From contig NZ_QEKI01000004.1 in assembly GCF_003096355.1 (NCBI RefSeq), forward strand, positions 186,001 through 250,000: a stretch of 64,000 nucleotides of DNA, read 5' to 3'. How positions within the stretch are numbered: position 1 is the stretch's first letter; the number at the start of each line of letters is the position of its first letter. Below the pieces are notes generated by a model. It was given only the letters and a program-made list of their open reading frames with translations. It had not been told where the DNA came from and searched no databases. The DNA comes from Pontibacter virosus (GTDB lineage Bacteria > Bacteroidota > Bacteroidia > Cytophagales > Hymenobacteraceae). The position numbers and the translations under genes were made by a program. Positions 28,385 to 37,032 of this stretch are shown here, piece by piece.

Positions 28385-28918
28385 ATGAAAAGTCTACTTC
28401 TTTTACTCCTGCTGACTGGCCTCTCTTTCTTGGCAAATGCTCAGACAACGTTTCCGGTAAGCTATAAGAAGTCCATCTTTGTGGAAGGTTTCGGGCAAGG
28501 GTTGCAGGGTTCTGTAAACTATGACATGCGGTTCAAAAAGGGACTACAGCATGGCCTTGGCTTTCGTATGGGCGTTGGGGGCATATTTACAGGTACATCA
28601 AACGCCGATGCAGCCAACAAAGCAAATGGTGTGATCGGCTTCCCGGTAGGACTTAACTACCTGATCGGAAAAAATAAAAGTGCGTTCGAAGCAGGTATAG
28701 GTACCACGCCGCATTATGCCAGAACTGATCTCTACAGCCCTACAAAACCAAAAATAGTCCACGAAAATGGCTGGGATACCAGCGGTTACCTAAACCTGGG
28801 CTACCGCTTTCAGCCATTGGACAATGGGTTCATGTTCCGGCTCAACTGGACTCCCGTTTTGAGCAGCACCGGCTTCTTAGCCCAAAACTTTGGCGCGTCG
28901 GCAGGGTATAGCTTTTAA
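28385..28918 (+). CDS. Outer-membrane beta-barrel-like protein
   Basis: A 177-residue exported protein (signal peptide to about residue 20, ANAQ). The mature sequence is strand-like throughout, with the LGYRFQPLDNGFMFRLNWTP segment typical of small Cytophagales barrels and a C-terminal Phe (SAGYSF) that fits the BAM recognition signal. An eight-strand barrel is likely. Role unknown; a distant relative lies at 9995-10537. Confidence 0.7.
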   Translation: MKSLLLLLLLTGLSFLANAQTTFPVSYKKSIFVEGFGQGLQGSVNYDMRFKKGLQHGLGFRMGVGGIFTGTSNADAANKANGVIGFPVGLNYLIGKNKSAFEAGIGTTPHYARTDLYSPTKPKIVHENGWDTSGYLNLGYRFQPLDNGFMFRLNWTPVLSSTGFLAQNFGASAGYSF

Positions 28919-28956
28919 CAGTTGAGCCGTTATTACACAAACTAGTTGCCCTCCTT

Positions 28957-29628
28957 ATGATGAATCAGATCAAGACTTCCATTGCTTTTCTGCTTGTAGC
29001 AATGCTGCTCATGGCGTTGCAATGCGATGATGAGTATCCGCTGGAAGAGTTCAAGTACAACTTTGAGGAAAAGGTGGATATCCTGCCTGCGAAAAAGAGC
29101 TACAAGTTGGGTGACACTATTTGGGTAAAATTCCAGAATGATGATAAGCGGCTTTTTGATGTGCTTACAAACCAGGACATCCCCGCTGATTCGGTAGCAC
29201 TCAGTTTCAAAGTTTATCTGGAAGGTACCTTCTACGCCCCGTTCCGCCCCCCGGGCGGTCATTGCGATTTTATAACTTCCGATAAAGACTTGGACAAGGT
29301 AACCCGTCGACCCGGTGATGATGGCGCAAGTCTGTCTATCTCGTATGGATGCACCAGCCCGCAACGCTTCGAAATAGGAATAGTCTTAAAGCAAAGGGGT
29401 ATCTATAAACTGAACCTGGACCAACGGTCTAATTTCAACAGAGTGGTAAGTTGCACCAATCAACCAGCCGACTTCCCAGTATCGACTCTAACTTACAAGT
29501 TCAATGTCGCAGACGCGAATAAAGATGTATACCTCAGCATCCCACCTATCTCGAGGAGCGAAAGCCCTGCAGGCACTACGGAGCGTGAAATTGATCAGAA
29601 GCACATTTTTATGGTAAGGGTCGAATAA
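28957..29628 (+). CDS. Putative lipoprotein, unknown function
   Basis: A 223-residue protein with a lipobox-like LMALQC (Cys23) followed by DDEYPLEEF. The mature region is beta-rich (KKSYKLGDTIWVKF, then VALSFKVYLEGTFY) as in periplasmic immunoglobulin-like domains, and has further Cys at GGHC, YGC and VVSC. It begins with two Met codons; the second may be used. It lies 38 bases after the barrel gene and may be its partner. Confidence 0.65.
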   Translation: MMNQIKTSIAFLLVAMLLMALQCDDEYPLEEFKYNFEEKVDILPAKKSYKLGDTIWVKFQNDDKRLFDVLTNQDIPADSVALSFKVYLEGTFYAPFRPPGGHCDFITSDKDLDKVTRRPGDDGASLSISYGCTSPQRFEIGIVLKQRGIYKLNLDQRSNFNRVVSCTNQPADFPVSTLTYKFNVADANKDVYLSIPPISRSESPAGTTEREIDQKHIFMVRVE

Positions 29629-29777
29629 GCCACTCAACCGTTGCCTCTATACTTTCCAGATATTCTTTCCGATACTCAAAACACGATACCCGCAGTATTT
29701 TATTTGCAAGTTGTGTGGAATTTAAGGCCTATTGGCATCTATAAGCTGCCAGTAAGATACACCTTAAAAACATCGCC

Positions 29778-30665
29778 ATGCACCGACAGTTTTTCCATGC
29801 TACTGCTTTGTATCCTGCCTTCAGTCACCTTCACAAATCTGTAAAAGGCCACAAAAAATTATTCCCGTCAGCCATTGCCGGGATGGTAGCAATCGCGCTG
29901 CTATTTTCCATTTCCGGATGCCAGTCACAAAATGAAGGGGCTGATTACGAAGTCGCCGAGTCAATGATGCTGGCTCCACCACCGGAAGCGGCAGCAATGG
30001 AACTGCAGCGCAAGCTGATCAAAGAAGGAAGGGTAGAGTACGAGACCAATCAGATCGAGGCAACGCGCCAGACAGTTTTTGCAGCTGTCAGAAAATACAA
30101 AGGCTATGTTTCTTCTGACGAAGAGTATAAATCTCCGGGAAGGACCAGCAACACCCTTGTCATCAGAGTGCCTTCCGATCACTTTGACAACTTGCTGCAT
30201 GAGGCTACTAACGGCGTAAAGAAGTTTGATGCTAGGGAAATAAATGTGAAGGATGTCACAGAAGAATTCCTTGACATACAGGCCCGACTCAAGACCAAAA
30301 AGGAGCTCGAAGGCAGGTTTCTGCAACTACTCAAGCAGGCAACCACAGTTACAGAGGTCCTGGAAATTGAAAAGCAGCTGGCTGCCCTGCGCGCCGACAT
30401 CGAGTCGATAGAGGGGCGGCTAAAGTACCTGGAGAGCCAGGTGTCCCTTTCTATCCTGACGATGACATTTTATGAAAACACCCCCGTTTATACAGAGTTT
30501 TCCACAGAGTTTAAAGACGGCTTCCGAAACGGGTGGAATAACCTGATCTGGCTTTTTGTGTTTATCACCAACATCTGGCCATTTATCTTACTCGGGCTTA
30601 TGCTGCTGATCGGACTTAACGCCTACAGGAGAAAACGGCAAAGAAATCAGGCTCACCCGCTGTAA
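29778..30665 (+). CDS. DUF4349 domain lipoprotein with C-terminal membrane segment
   Basis: A 295-residue protein. A lipobox SISGC (Cys48) follows a hydrophobic stretch; the first ATG gives a 26-residue lead before the KGHKKLF n-region, so the true start may be later. The DUF4349 domain (about 78-230) contains LIKEGRVEYETN, a helical coiled-coil (RLKTKKELEGRFLQLLKQ... AALRADIESIEGRLKYLE) and the VSLSILTMTFYE strand. One membrane helix (about 257-280) and a basic tail end it. The family's function is unknown; the plan suggests an envelope protein spanning the periplasm. Confidence 0.8.
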   Translation: MHRQFFHATALYPAFSHLHKSVKGHKKLFPSAIAGMVAIALLFSISGCQSQNEGADYEVAESMMLAPPPEAAAMELQRKLIKEGRVEYETNQIEATRQTVFAAVRKYKGYVSSDEEYKSPGRTSNTLVIRVPSDHFDNLLHEATNGVKKFDAREINVKDVTEEFLDIQARLKTKKELEGRFLQLLKQATTVTEVLEIEKQLAALRADIESIEGRLKYLESQVSLSILTMTFYENTPVYTEFSTEFKDGFRNGWNNLIWLFVFITNIWPFILLGLMLLIGLNAYRRKRQRNQAHPL

Positions 30666-31063
30666 GCAACTGTACGCTCTAAACTGACAGACCACACTTA
30701 CACTTTATGCTGCAGAAATTGCTGTTTTCGGGTCGCCTTGGCCTTAAGGCTGGCGTCCGGTAATGGTCTCAGGTATAGGCATTCACTCCCTCACCTGGCT
30801 CCTATAGGTAGAAATTGCACTGGATATAAGGGTGTAACTGACACCTGCGTATTTTAAAACGAATAAAGACACAGTGCTGCAAGAGCCCACTAAGAACGAA
30901 AATGAGCAAACCTGATGCAGCCTTGTCTGATGTTGATCGTTTTTCACCCACTGTTACTTCTCATTTACCCATAAAATAATATTTTTCACCAATTATATAA
31001 CTATACATATTTAAAATGTAATTATAAATCATACCTTTCTCTTAGTACTATACCTGTTGTATT
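30666..31063. other. Gene-free stretch, AT-rich
   Basis: Contains AGGTATA cores at 30772 and 31049 and a strongly AT-rich block at about 30970-31035. TACCTTTC at about 31032-31039 approximates a -7 box for the next gene. No hairpin, RNA gene or open frame is apparent. Confidence 0.4.
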
Positions 31064-32278
31064 ATGAGAACACATGCTTTTTTCACCGGACTGATTGCAC
31101 TGGTTTTCCTTTTGTTTACACCAGCTGCAGCACAAATCAACGTGGGTAAGAACCTCAAAAATAAAATCAACAATAAGATTAACCAGAAAGTAGACCAGCA
31201 GGTTGACAAATCAATCGATGAAACGCTGGAAGGCAAAAAGGAACCCGCTGCTGACAAAAGTGACAGCAAGCGCAGTAGCGCCAAAGCAAGTGGGTCGGGA
31301 TCGGAGGAAGTAAAAATGAAAGCCTGGAGCAAGTACGATTTCGTGCCGGGCGACAAAGTGCTCTTTGCAGACAATCTAGCCGGAGAGGAAAACGGCGAGT
31401 TCCCATCGCGCTGGGATCTGAACAAGGGAAATGCCGAGGTAGCTGATTTTGGGGGTGAGCCTGTCATCAACCTGGTTTCGACGGGTACGAGCATTAAACC
31501 CCTCATGAAGCGGGAAAACTGGCTCCCCGAAACATTCACCATCGAGATGGACCTTTACTTTGACAGCGACAACCCCAACGTGGCCTATGAGATTTATTTG
31601 GTAGATGATCAAAAGACCTACAAAGAAGCAACACATGGGCACTTTTGGGATCCGATAGACGTGCGGGCAAACAGAATTAGGTTTAAGACCTATGGCTCCG
31701 AGTCAGAAGAACTGAAAGAGAAGGGGGTGAATAACCAGTGGCGCCACCTGTCCATCGCATTTAACAAGCGCAGCATGAAGGTATATCTGGACGAAGAGCG
31801 CCTGATCAACATTCCGAATGTAACGGGTACGCCCACCGGCCTTCGCATAGAAGTAGACAAGCGCATTGATGCGAACACGATGGTGAAGAACGTGCTAATT
31901 GCAGAAGGGGGCAAAAAGCTGTATGACCAGATGGCCGCAGATGGCAAGATCGTTACCTACGGCATTAAGTTCGATGTGAACAAGGCTGATATACGTCCCG
32001 AATCGGCAGGTACGCTCACTAGTATTGCCAAACTCATGGAAGAGCAGCCCACTCTCAAGTTCAGCGTAGAAGGCCACACCGATAGCGACGGAGACGACAA
32101 TGCAAACATGAAACTCAGCCAGCAGCGTGCAGAGTCAGTTAGGACCTACCTGATCGGACAAGGTATAGCAGCTGAACGGCTAGAGGCCAAAGGTTGGGGC
32201 GAGTCCAAGCCAATCGACAAGAACGCTACGGCCGAGGCGAAATCAAACAACAGGCGGGTGGAGTTCGTGAAAAAATAG
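31064..32278 (+). CDS. OmpA-family protein with LamG-like middle domain
   Basis: A 404-residue exported protein in three parts. After the signal peptide (to about residue 24) a Lys/Asn-rich helix (NVGKNLKNKINNKINQKVDQ) and an acidic Lys/Ser linker reach about residue 85. A concanavalin/LamG-like beta-sandwich follows (about 95-280; TFTIEMDLYF, WRHLSIAFNKRSMKVYLD). The C-terminal OmpA domain (about 298-404) has the peptidoglycan-binding FSVEGHTDSDGDD...LSQQRAESV and EAKGWGESKP motifs. It probably links the cell wall to a surface or periplasmic ligand, perhaps a sugar. Confidence 0.85.
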   Translation: MRTHAFFTGLIALVFLLFTPAAAQINVGKNLKNKINNKINQKVDQQVDKSIDETLEGKKEPAADKSDSKRSSAKASGSGSEEVKMKAWSKYDFVPGDKVLFADNLAGEENGEFPSRWDLNKGNAEVADFGGEPVINLVSTGTSIKPLMKRENWLPETFTIEMDLYFDSDNPNVAYEIYLVDDQKTYKEATHGHFWDPIDVRANRIRFKTYGSESEELKEKGVNNQWRHLSIAFNKRSMKVYLDEERLINIPNVTGTPTGLRIEVDKRIDANTMVKNVLIAEGGKKLYDQMAADGKIVTYGIKFDVNKADIRPESAGTLTSIAKLMEEQPTLKFSVEGHTDSDGDDNANMKLSQQRAESVRTYLIGQGIAAERLEAKGWGESKPIDKNATAEAKSNNRRVEFVKK

Positions 32279-32297
32279 AACACCGGGTAGACCTGTA

Positions 32298-32340
32298 AGC
32301 AGCAAGGGGCAGCCGCACGATGCGGCTGCCCCTTGCTGCT
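32298..32340. terminator. Perfect 20-bp hairpin
   Basis: AGCAGCAAGGGGCAGCCGCA (32298-32317) pairs without mismatch with TGCGGCTGCCCCTTGCTGCT (32321-32340) across a three-base loop. A short TTTAAAG follows rather than a long T-run. It closes the OmpA-LamG gene. Confidence 0.8.
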
Positions 32341-32548
32341 TTAAAGTTAGTCGATATTAAGTGTTTCATCTCCTCTTCCAGGTATACCGGTTAGGCTAAC
32401 CTCTAGTTCCTGCTTTAGTGTAACTTGCCCGCACTTTGTGCTGCGCAAAGGCCCTCACAACGAAAATAAATCCCATTCGGCGGCTTGTCTGTAAACATTA
32501 GCGCTCATTTACGTTAGATAGGCAGATAAAATTGATAACCCACTTTGC

Positions 32549-34147
32549 ATGAAAAGCTACTACCTGCACGTTTTGTCACTCGCGTGCATCCTCCTTTTTT
32601 CCTCAGGCTGTGCCCGGAGGAATTTTTTCGCCAAAACACCTGTCGTTGACCAAGCGCGCTATCAGCAGCTGAAAACCGCCTCACCTGCTGAGGTAGACAG
32701 CGTAACCGTCATGGCTGGCCAGCATTACAAACGTACCGGATTCCACCATCTATTCTGGGGCAAACACTACCGCGAGGTATGGGCCACACCAGTTACAGTC
32801 AGTGTGTTCGACATGAAAACGGCCAAGGGTGGCTTGTCTGTCGAGAAGCTCGGAGGAGGAATGCAGACCACTAGTCTTACTTTGATCGATGATAACGGCT
32901 TTACCTATGCACTCCGCTCTCTGGACAAAGACCCGGCCGGCATTTTGCCTAAATTCTGGCGTAACACTTTTGTGGCAGATGTGCTCCGCGACCAGACCTC
33001 AGCCATTAACCCCTATGCTGCTTTTGTGCTGCCCACCATGGCGGAAGCGGCAGGTATACCGCACTCAAAACCGGAGCTGGTCTACGTGCTGCCTTCTGAC
33101 ACCACCTTCGGAGAGCACAACGATAAGTTTCAAGACCGCGTGTTCATGATCGAGGAGAAATACAACGATGACCGTACCATCACCCCTATGCTCGGCAACG
33201 CAACCGACATCGCCGGTTCCAAGAAGATGCTCAAAGAGCGTTTTGGGGATGATGACCACTTTATAGACCAGCGCGAGTTTGCCCGCGCCCGCCTCTTTGA
33301 TCTGTTCATCAATGACTGGGACCGACACGAAGGTCAGTGGGAATGGGCCGTGTACGACGATGGCGATAACAAATACTACCGGGCTATCCCCAAAGACCGC
33401 GATAACGCTTTTTTTAAGTTTGATGACGGAATCATTACATGGCTCTTCAGCCGCAAGTGGGCCATCAGAAAGTTCGAGACCTTCGGCCCCAAATATAAGG
33501 ATGTGTATGCCCTGATGATGAACGCCAGCTTCATCGACAGCCGCGCCCTGACAGAGCTAACCGCCGAGGACTACCAGCAGATCGCAACCGAATTACAAAC
33601 AGCCCTGACAGATGATGTTATTGAGCGGGCTATCCGCCAGTTTCCCCCCAAGGTATACGACCTGTTGGGTGAGCAGACGATCGGCATTCTGAAAAGCCGC
33701 CGCGACTTGCTGCCCCAGGCCGCACAGGAGTTTTACCTGCATCTGGCTAAGAAGCCACTGGTAATCGGGACTGACAAGGAAGACCGGTTTGAAGTAGAAC
33801 GCCTGAACGACGAGGAGACAGCTGTCAAGGTCATTCGAAAATCTGATGACAAGCAGGTATACCACCGGGTGTTCAAGCGCAGCGAAACCAGTCAGATTAC
33901 ACTGCACGGCCTGGCTGATGACGATGAGTTTGAAGTAAGCGGTGAAGTGAACAAAGGTATACGCATCGTGATTGTGGGTGGCCGCGGGGAAGACGAGATC
34001 AAGGATAGCTCAAACGTGAAAAGCTGGCGTCGCAAAACCATTGTGTATGACACGAAGCGGGGCAACGAGATCGAGTTTGGACCTGAAACCGTCGACAAAA
34101 CCACCAACGACGTAAGAGTACACGCCTTTGATAGGGAGGGCTATTAA
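32549..34147 (+). CDS. Lipoprotein with atypical-kinase-like motifs, paralog A
   Basis: A 532-residue lipoprotein (lipobox SSGC, Cys21) I cannot assign to a named family. Three blocks resemble atypical secreted kinases of the CotH/Fam20/HipA type: ALRSLDKD (121-128), the catalytic-loop-like INDWDRHEGQWEWA (254-267) and the metal-binding-like IPKDRDNAFF (280-289). The C-terminal part ends with a beta region containing GLADDDEFEV and GGRGEDEI. Paralog B follows in the same orientation. My recollection is that a similar segment occurs in long Bacteroidota proteins between a metallophosphoesterase and an outer-membrane barrel; here it stands alone. The kinase reading is inference. Confidence 0.7.
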   Translation: MKSYYLHVLSLACILLFSSGCARRNFFAKTPVVDQARYQQLKTASPAEVDSVTVMAGQHYKRTGFHHLFWGKHYREVWATPVTVSVFDMKTAKGGLSVEKLGGGMQTTSLTLIDDNGFTYALRSLDKDPAGILPKFWRNTFVADVLRDQTSAINPYAAFVLPTMAEAAGIPHSKPELVYVLPSDTTFGEHNDKFQDRVFMIEEKYNDDRTITPMLGNATDIAGSKKMLKERFGDDDHFIDQREFARARLFDLFINDWDRHEGQWEWAVYDDGDNKYYRAIPKDRDNAFFKFDDGIITWLFSRKWAIRKFETFGPKYKDVYALMMNASFIDSRALTELTAEDYQQIATELQTALTDDVIERAIRQFPPKVYDLLGEQTIGILKSRRDLLPQAAQEFYLHLAKKPLVIGTDKEDRFEVERLNDEETAVKVIRKSDDKQVYHRVFKRSETSQITLHGLADDDEFEVSGEVNKGIRIVIVGGRGEDEIKDSSNVKSWRRKTIVYDTKRGNEIEFGPETVDKTTNDVRVHAFDREGY

Positions 34148-34211
34148 GTAAGCAGCCCCCGCCGCAAAGCACTAACCGACACCACCTACCATGCACCCCT
34201 ACCACCCTAAC

Positions 34212-35837
34212 ATGCGCCTCAACCGACACCTCACCACTACCCTTGCCTGTTTGCTGGGTCTGCTTTCAGCAGGCTGCATCGGCAACAAATACACACACAG
34301 TCTGCAGCAGGTACCTCCTCCTGCAGGGTCACCCACTGCCATACCTGCCTCCAACGATAGCACCATCACGGTGGCTGTAGGGGAGCACTACGGTCGCGGT
34401 TGGCTGCACACCTTCTTCTATGGCAAGCATTACCGCCCCGCCTGGACTACGCCGGTCGAATTCAAAGTGCTGGACCTTGGCACAGCAAAAGGAGGCCTCA
34501 AGCCTACACAGCAAGGTGGCAGTCGGCAGACCATGAACCTGCGCCTGGAGGCTTCTGACGGAAAAGAATATGTGTTGCGCTCGGTTGATAAAGATCCTGC
34601 CACGGCACTGCCAAAAAAATGGCAGCAAAGCTATGCCGCCAACATCATTCGTGATGCGACCTCTGCTACACACCCTTATGCAGCCCTGGTGCTGCCTCCT
34701 ATGGCCGAGGCCATCGGCATCCATCACACCAAACCTGAACTGGTCTATATACCCCACGACCCACGCTTAGGCGAGTATCTGGAAAACTTTGGCGGCATGG
34801 TTGCGCTGCTTGAGATCAGACCAAACGATAACTTGTCTGACGAACCAGGTATGGGAAACTCTGAGAATATCAAAAGCACCCGGGCCATGCTCAAAGACCG
34901 CTTCTTCGACAACGACAGCCACCTGGACGCCCGCTACTACCTGCGTGCCCGCCTCTTTGACATGCTGATCGGCGACTGGAGCCGGCATGAGGGCAACTGG
35001 CGCTGGGCGCAGTATAAGCAGGACGGCGTAAAGGTATACCAGGCCGTGCCCCGCGACCGCGACAATGTGTTCTACAAGCTCAACGATGCGATCATACCCT
35101 GGATCTTTATGCGCACGGGCCTTAAGAAACACTTTCGGACTTATAGCGACAACTTATCGAACCTAGATGACCTGAACAGAAGTGGCCGCAACCTGGACGA
35201 AACGATACTCGCCGGCCTCACCTACCAGGACTGGGTGGAAGTGGCTGACAGCGTGAGCAGTGAATTGACAGATGAGGTAATTGAGCAGTCATTCCGACAA
35301 ATGCCCGATAATATTTACAAGCTCACGGCTACACCCATCATGTCCAAGCTGAAGTCCCGCCGCAACAAACTAGGCAAGTCTATCCGGAAGTACTACAAGG
35401 AGTTGATGCGGGAGGCGATCGTTACAGGGTCTGACAAACACGAAAGGTTTGAAGTTGAAGTCCTGTCCGCCAATGAGGTACGGGTACAGGCATACAAGAT
35501 CAATAAAGACGGGGAAGATAAGAGACAGCTCTTTGACCGGGTTTTTCAGGCTGCCGATACAAAAGAGATACACTTGTACGGCCTCAACGGCGATGACGAA
35601 TTTATAGTAAAGGGACAAGGCAAGTCAAAGATCAAGATCAGAATATGGGGCGGTGCGGGCGAGGACGGCTATACCGTAAAAGGACCCAAACCCATGGCCC
35701 GACGCATCCGGATAGAAGACACCGAGTACCGAAACTTCTACGACCTGAGTAAGGGCACCCGACAAAAGACCCAGCAAAACCCAAATGCGAATCAGTATGA
35801 TGCCGAAGGCTGGCTGCTGCGCTATTATCTGGATTGA
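34212..35837 (+). CDS. Lipoprotein with atypical-kinase-like motifs, paralog B
   Basis: A 541-residue lipoprotein (lipobox LSAGC, Cys22) aligned over its whole length with the preceding protein: the FFYGKHYRPAWTTPV block near 68-82, VLRSVDKDP (121-129), IGDWSRHEGNWRWA (253-266), VPRDRDNVFYKL (279-290) and the C-terminal LYGLNGDDEFIV. The middle Asp of paralog A's DWDRH is Ser here (DWSRH), so the two may differ in activity. The ATG at 34212 is preferred over 34191 because it gives a compact signal peptide. The 64-base spacing from paralog A implies one transcript. Confidence 0.7.
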   Translation: MRLNRHLTTTLACLLGLLSAGCIGNKYTHSLQQVPPPAGSPTAIPASNDSTITVAVGEHYGRGWLHTFFYGKHYRPAWTTPVEFKVLDLGTAKGGLKPTQQGGSRQTMNLRLEASDGKEYVLRSVDKDPATALPKKWQQSYAANIIRDATSATHPYAALVLPPMAEAIGIHHTKPELVYIPHDPRLGEYLENFGGMVALLEIRPNDNLSDEPGMGNSENIKSTRAMLKDRFFDNDSHLDARYYLRARLFDMLIGDWSRHEGNWRWAQYKQDGVKVYQAVPRDRDNVFYKLNDAIIPWIFMRTGLKKHFRTYSDNLSNLDDLNRSGRNLDETILAGLTYQDWVEVADSVSSELTDEVIEQSFRQMPDNIYKLTATPIMSKLKSRRNKLGKSIRKYYKELMREAIVTGSDKHERFEVEVLSANEVRVQAYKINKDGEDKRQLFDRVFQAADTKEIHLYGLNGDDEFIVKGQGKSKIKIRIWGGAGEDGYTVKGPKPMARRIRIEDTEYRNFYDLSKGTRQKTQQNPNANQYDAEGWLLRYYLD

Positions 35838-35850
35838 TAAACCACTTGTC

Positions 35851-35905
35851 TGACATAAAAAAGAGGGAGCTGACTTTAATAGCCGGCTCCCTCTTTTTTA
35901 TGTCA
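35851..35905. terminator. 20-bp inverted repeat terminator after the paralog pair
   Basis: TGACATAAAAAAGAGGGAGC (35851-35870) and GCTCCCTCTTTTTTATGTCA (35886-35905) are perfect complements around a 15-base loop. The embedded A- and T-runs let it stop transcripts from both sides. Confidence 0.9.
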
Positions 35906-35909
35906 CAGG

Positions 35910-36182
35910 TTAGTCTTGCTCACCTGTTTTGTTCTTAGCTCCTTGTCCGCCGCCACCTCCGCTGTTTCGGCTGCCAGTGCGGTTATCCTGGTCTTTGGCT
36001 GCCCAGGCACCCTGGCCCTGCTGCTGGCTGGCCGTAGCCTTTGTGCCATCCGTACCCAGGTCTGTAGCTCCCTTATGGTTCGCCTCGTTCGAATACTCAT
36101 CCGGCATCGGCTGCGAGTTCGCGTTACTATCTGGTTTCTGTCTATTCTTATTCTCTTCTGAATTATTCTTGTTCGTAGCCAT
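35910..36182 (-). CDS. Small low-complexity hydrophilic protein
   Basis: A 90-residue protein from the ATG at 36182, dominated by Asn, Gln, Lys, Ser and Gly (NKNNSEENKNRQKP at the start, NSGGGGGQGAKNK near the end). It has no signal, membrane helix or fold-like region and is probably disordered. Comparable small hydrophilic proteins are often stress-induced, but nothing here shows that. Confidence 0.5.
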   Translation of the reverse strand: MATNKNNSEENKNRQKPDSNANSQPMPDEYSNEANHKGATDLGTDGTKATASQQQGQGAWAAKDQDNRTGSRNSGGGGGQGAKNKTGEQD

Positions 36183-36278
36183 ATCTTTGATTTTATAGAT
36201 CACGTCAAGCCCGCAATTATTACGGACATTCCCCCTTAAGTACGGCCAGCTTAAGGGTGGGTTGTCAGCGTGAGTTGG

Positions 36279-37031
36279 CTACAGCTGTTTATTCAGCACG
36301 GTGGATGATGCCTGCGCGGTTGGCAGAATCATTACTTCGGCGATGTTGACATGGGCAGGACGCGTTACCATAAAGGTGATCAGATCAGCGATATCTTCTG
36401 CACGCAGCGGTTCGTAGCCCTGGTATACGCCAGCGGCACGTTCCTTGTCACCTTTAAAGCGAACTTCTGAAAACTCCGTCTCTACCAAGCCTGGGTTCAC
36501 CTCCGACACTTTTATGCCTTCCTGCACCAAGTCAATGCGCATACCCCTGGAGAGGGCATCCACTGCAAACTTAGAGGCACAGTACACGTTGCCGTTGGCG
36601 TACACCTCCTTGCCGGCTATAGAACCGATGTTGATGATGTGGCCGTGCTTACGGGCAAGCATAAGCGGAAGCACTGCATGTGTTACATAAAGCAAGCCCT
36701 TCACATTGATGTCAAGCATAGCGTCCCAGTCGTTTAGGTTGCCGCTTTGCACAGGCGCCAGGCCATGGGCATTGCCGGCGTTGTTCACCAGCACGTCTAT
36801 ACCTTTCCAGTCATCGGGCAGGCTGTTGATGGCATCAGCCACCGCCTCGCGGTCGCGCACATCAAAAGCTAGCGTGTGCACCGGCACCTCTGTGATCTGC
36901 TGTTGCAGATCCTGCAGGCGCTCAGCCCTGCGGCCCGTGGCTACGATGTGATAGCCCGCTTTAGCCAAAGCAAACGCCGTAGCGCGACCTATACCTGATG
37001 TAGCTCCTGTTACAAGTGCAATGCGTGCCAT
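36279..37031 (-). CDS. SDR-family NAD(P)-dependent oxidoreductase (YdfG-like)
   Basis: A 250-residue classical short-chain dehydrogenase. The nucleotide loop VTGATSGIGRAT is at 7-18, NNAG follows, and the catalytic YCASK is intact. Arg residues after the second strand (ATGRRAERL) favour NADP(H). The overall pattern is closest to the YdfG group that acts on 3-hydroxy acids such as L-allo-threonine or serine; that is a family-level inference. It starts one base from the porT stop, so ubiE, porT and this gene form an operon. Confidence 0.88.
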   Translation of the reverse strand: MARIALVTGATSGIGRATAFALAKAGYHIVATGRRAERLQDLQQQITEVPVHTLAFDVRDREAVADAINSLPDDWKGIDVLVNNAGNAHGLAPVQSGNLNDWDAMLDINVKGLLYVTHAVLPLMLARKHGHIINIGSIAGKEVYANGNVYCASKFAVDALSRGMRIDLVQEGIKVSEVNPGLVETEFSEVRFKGDKERAAGVYQGYEPLRAEDIADLITFMVTRPAHVNIAEVMILPTAQASSTVLNKQL

Positions 37032-37032
37032 A

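Noticed and set aside
29641..29844. Short + strand frame before the DUF4349 gene
   Set aside because: It overlaps the DUF4349 start in another phase and lacks family similarity.
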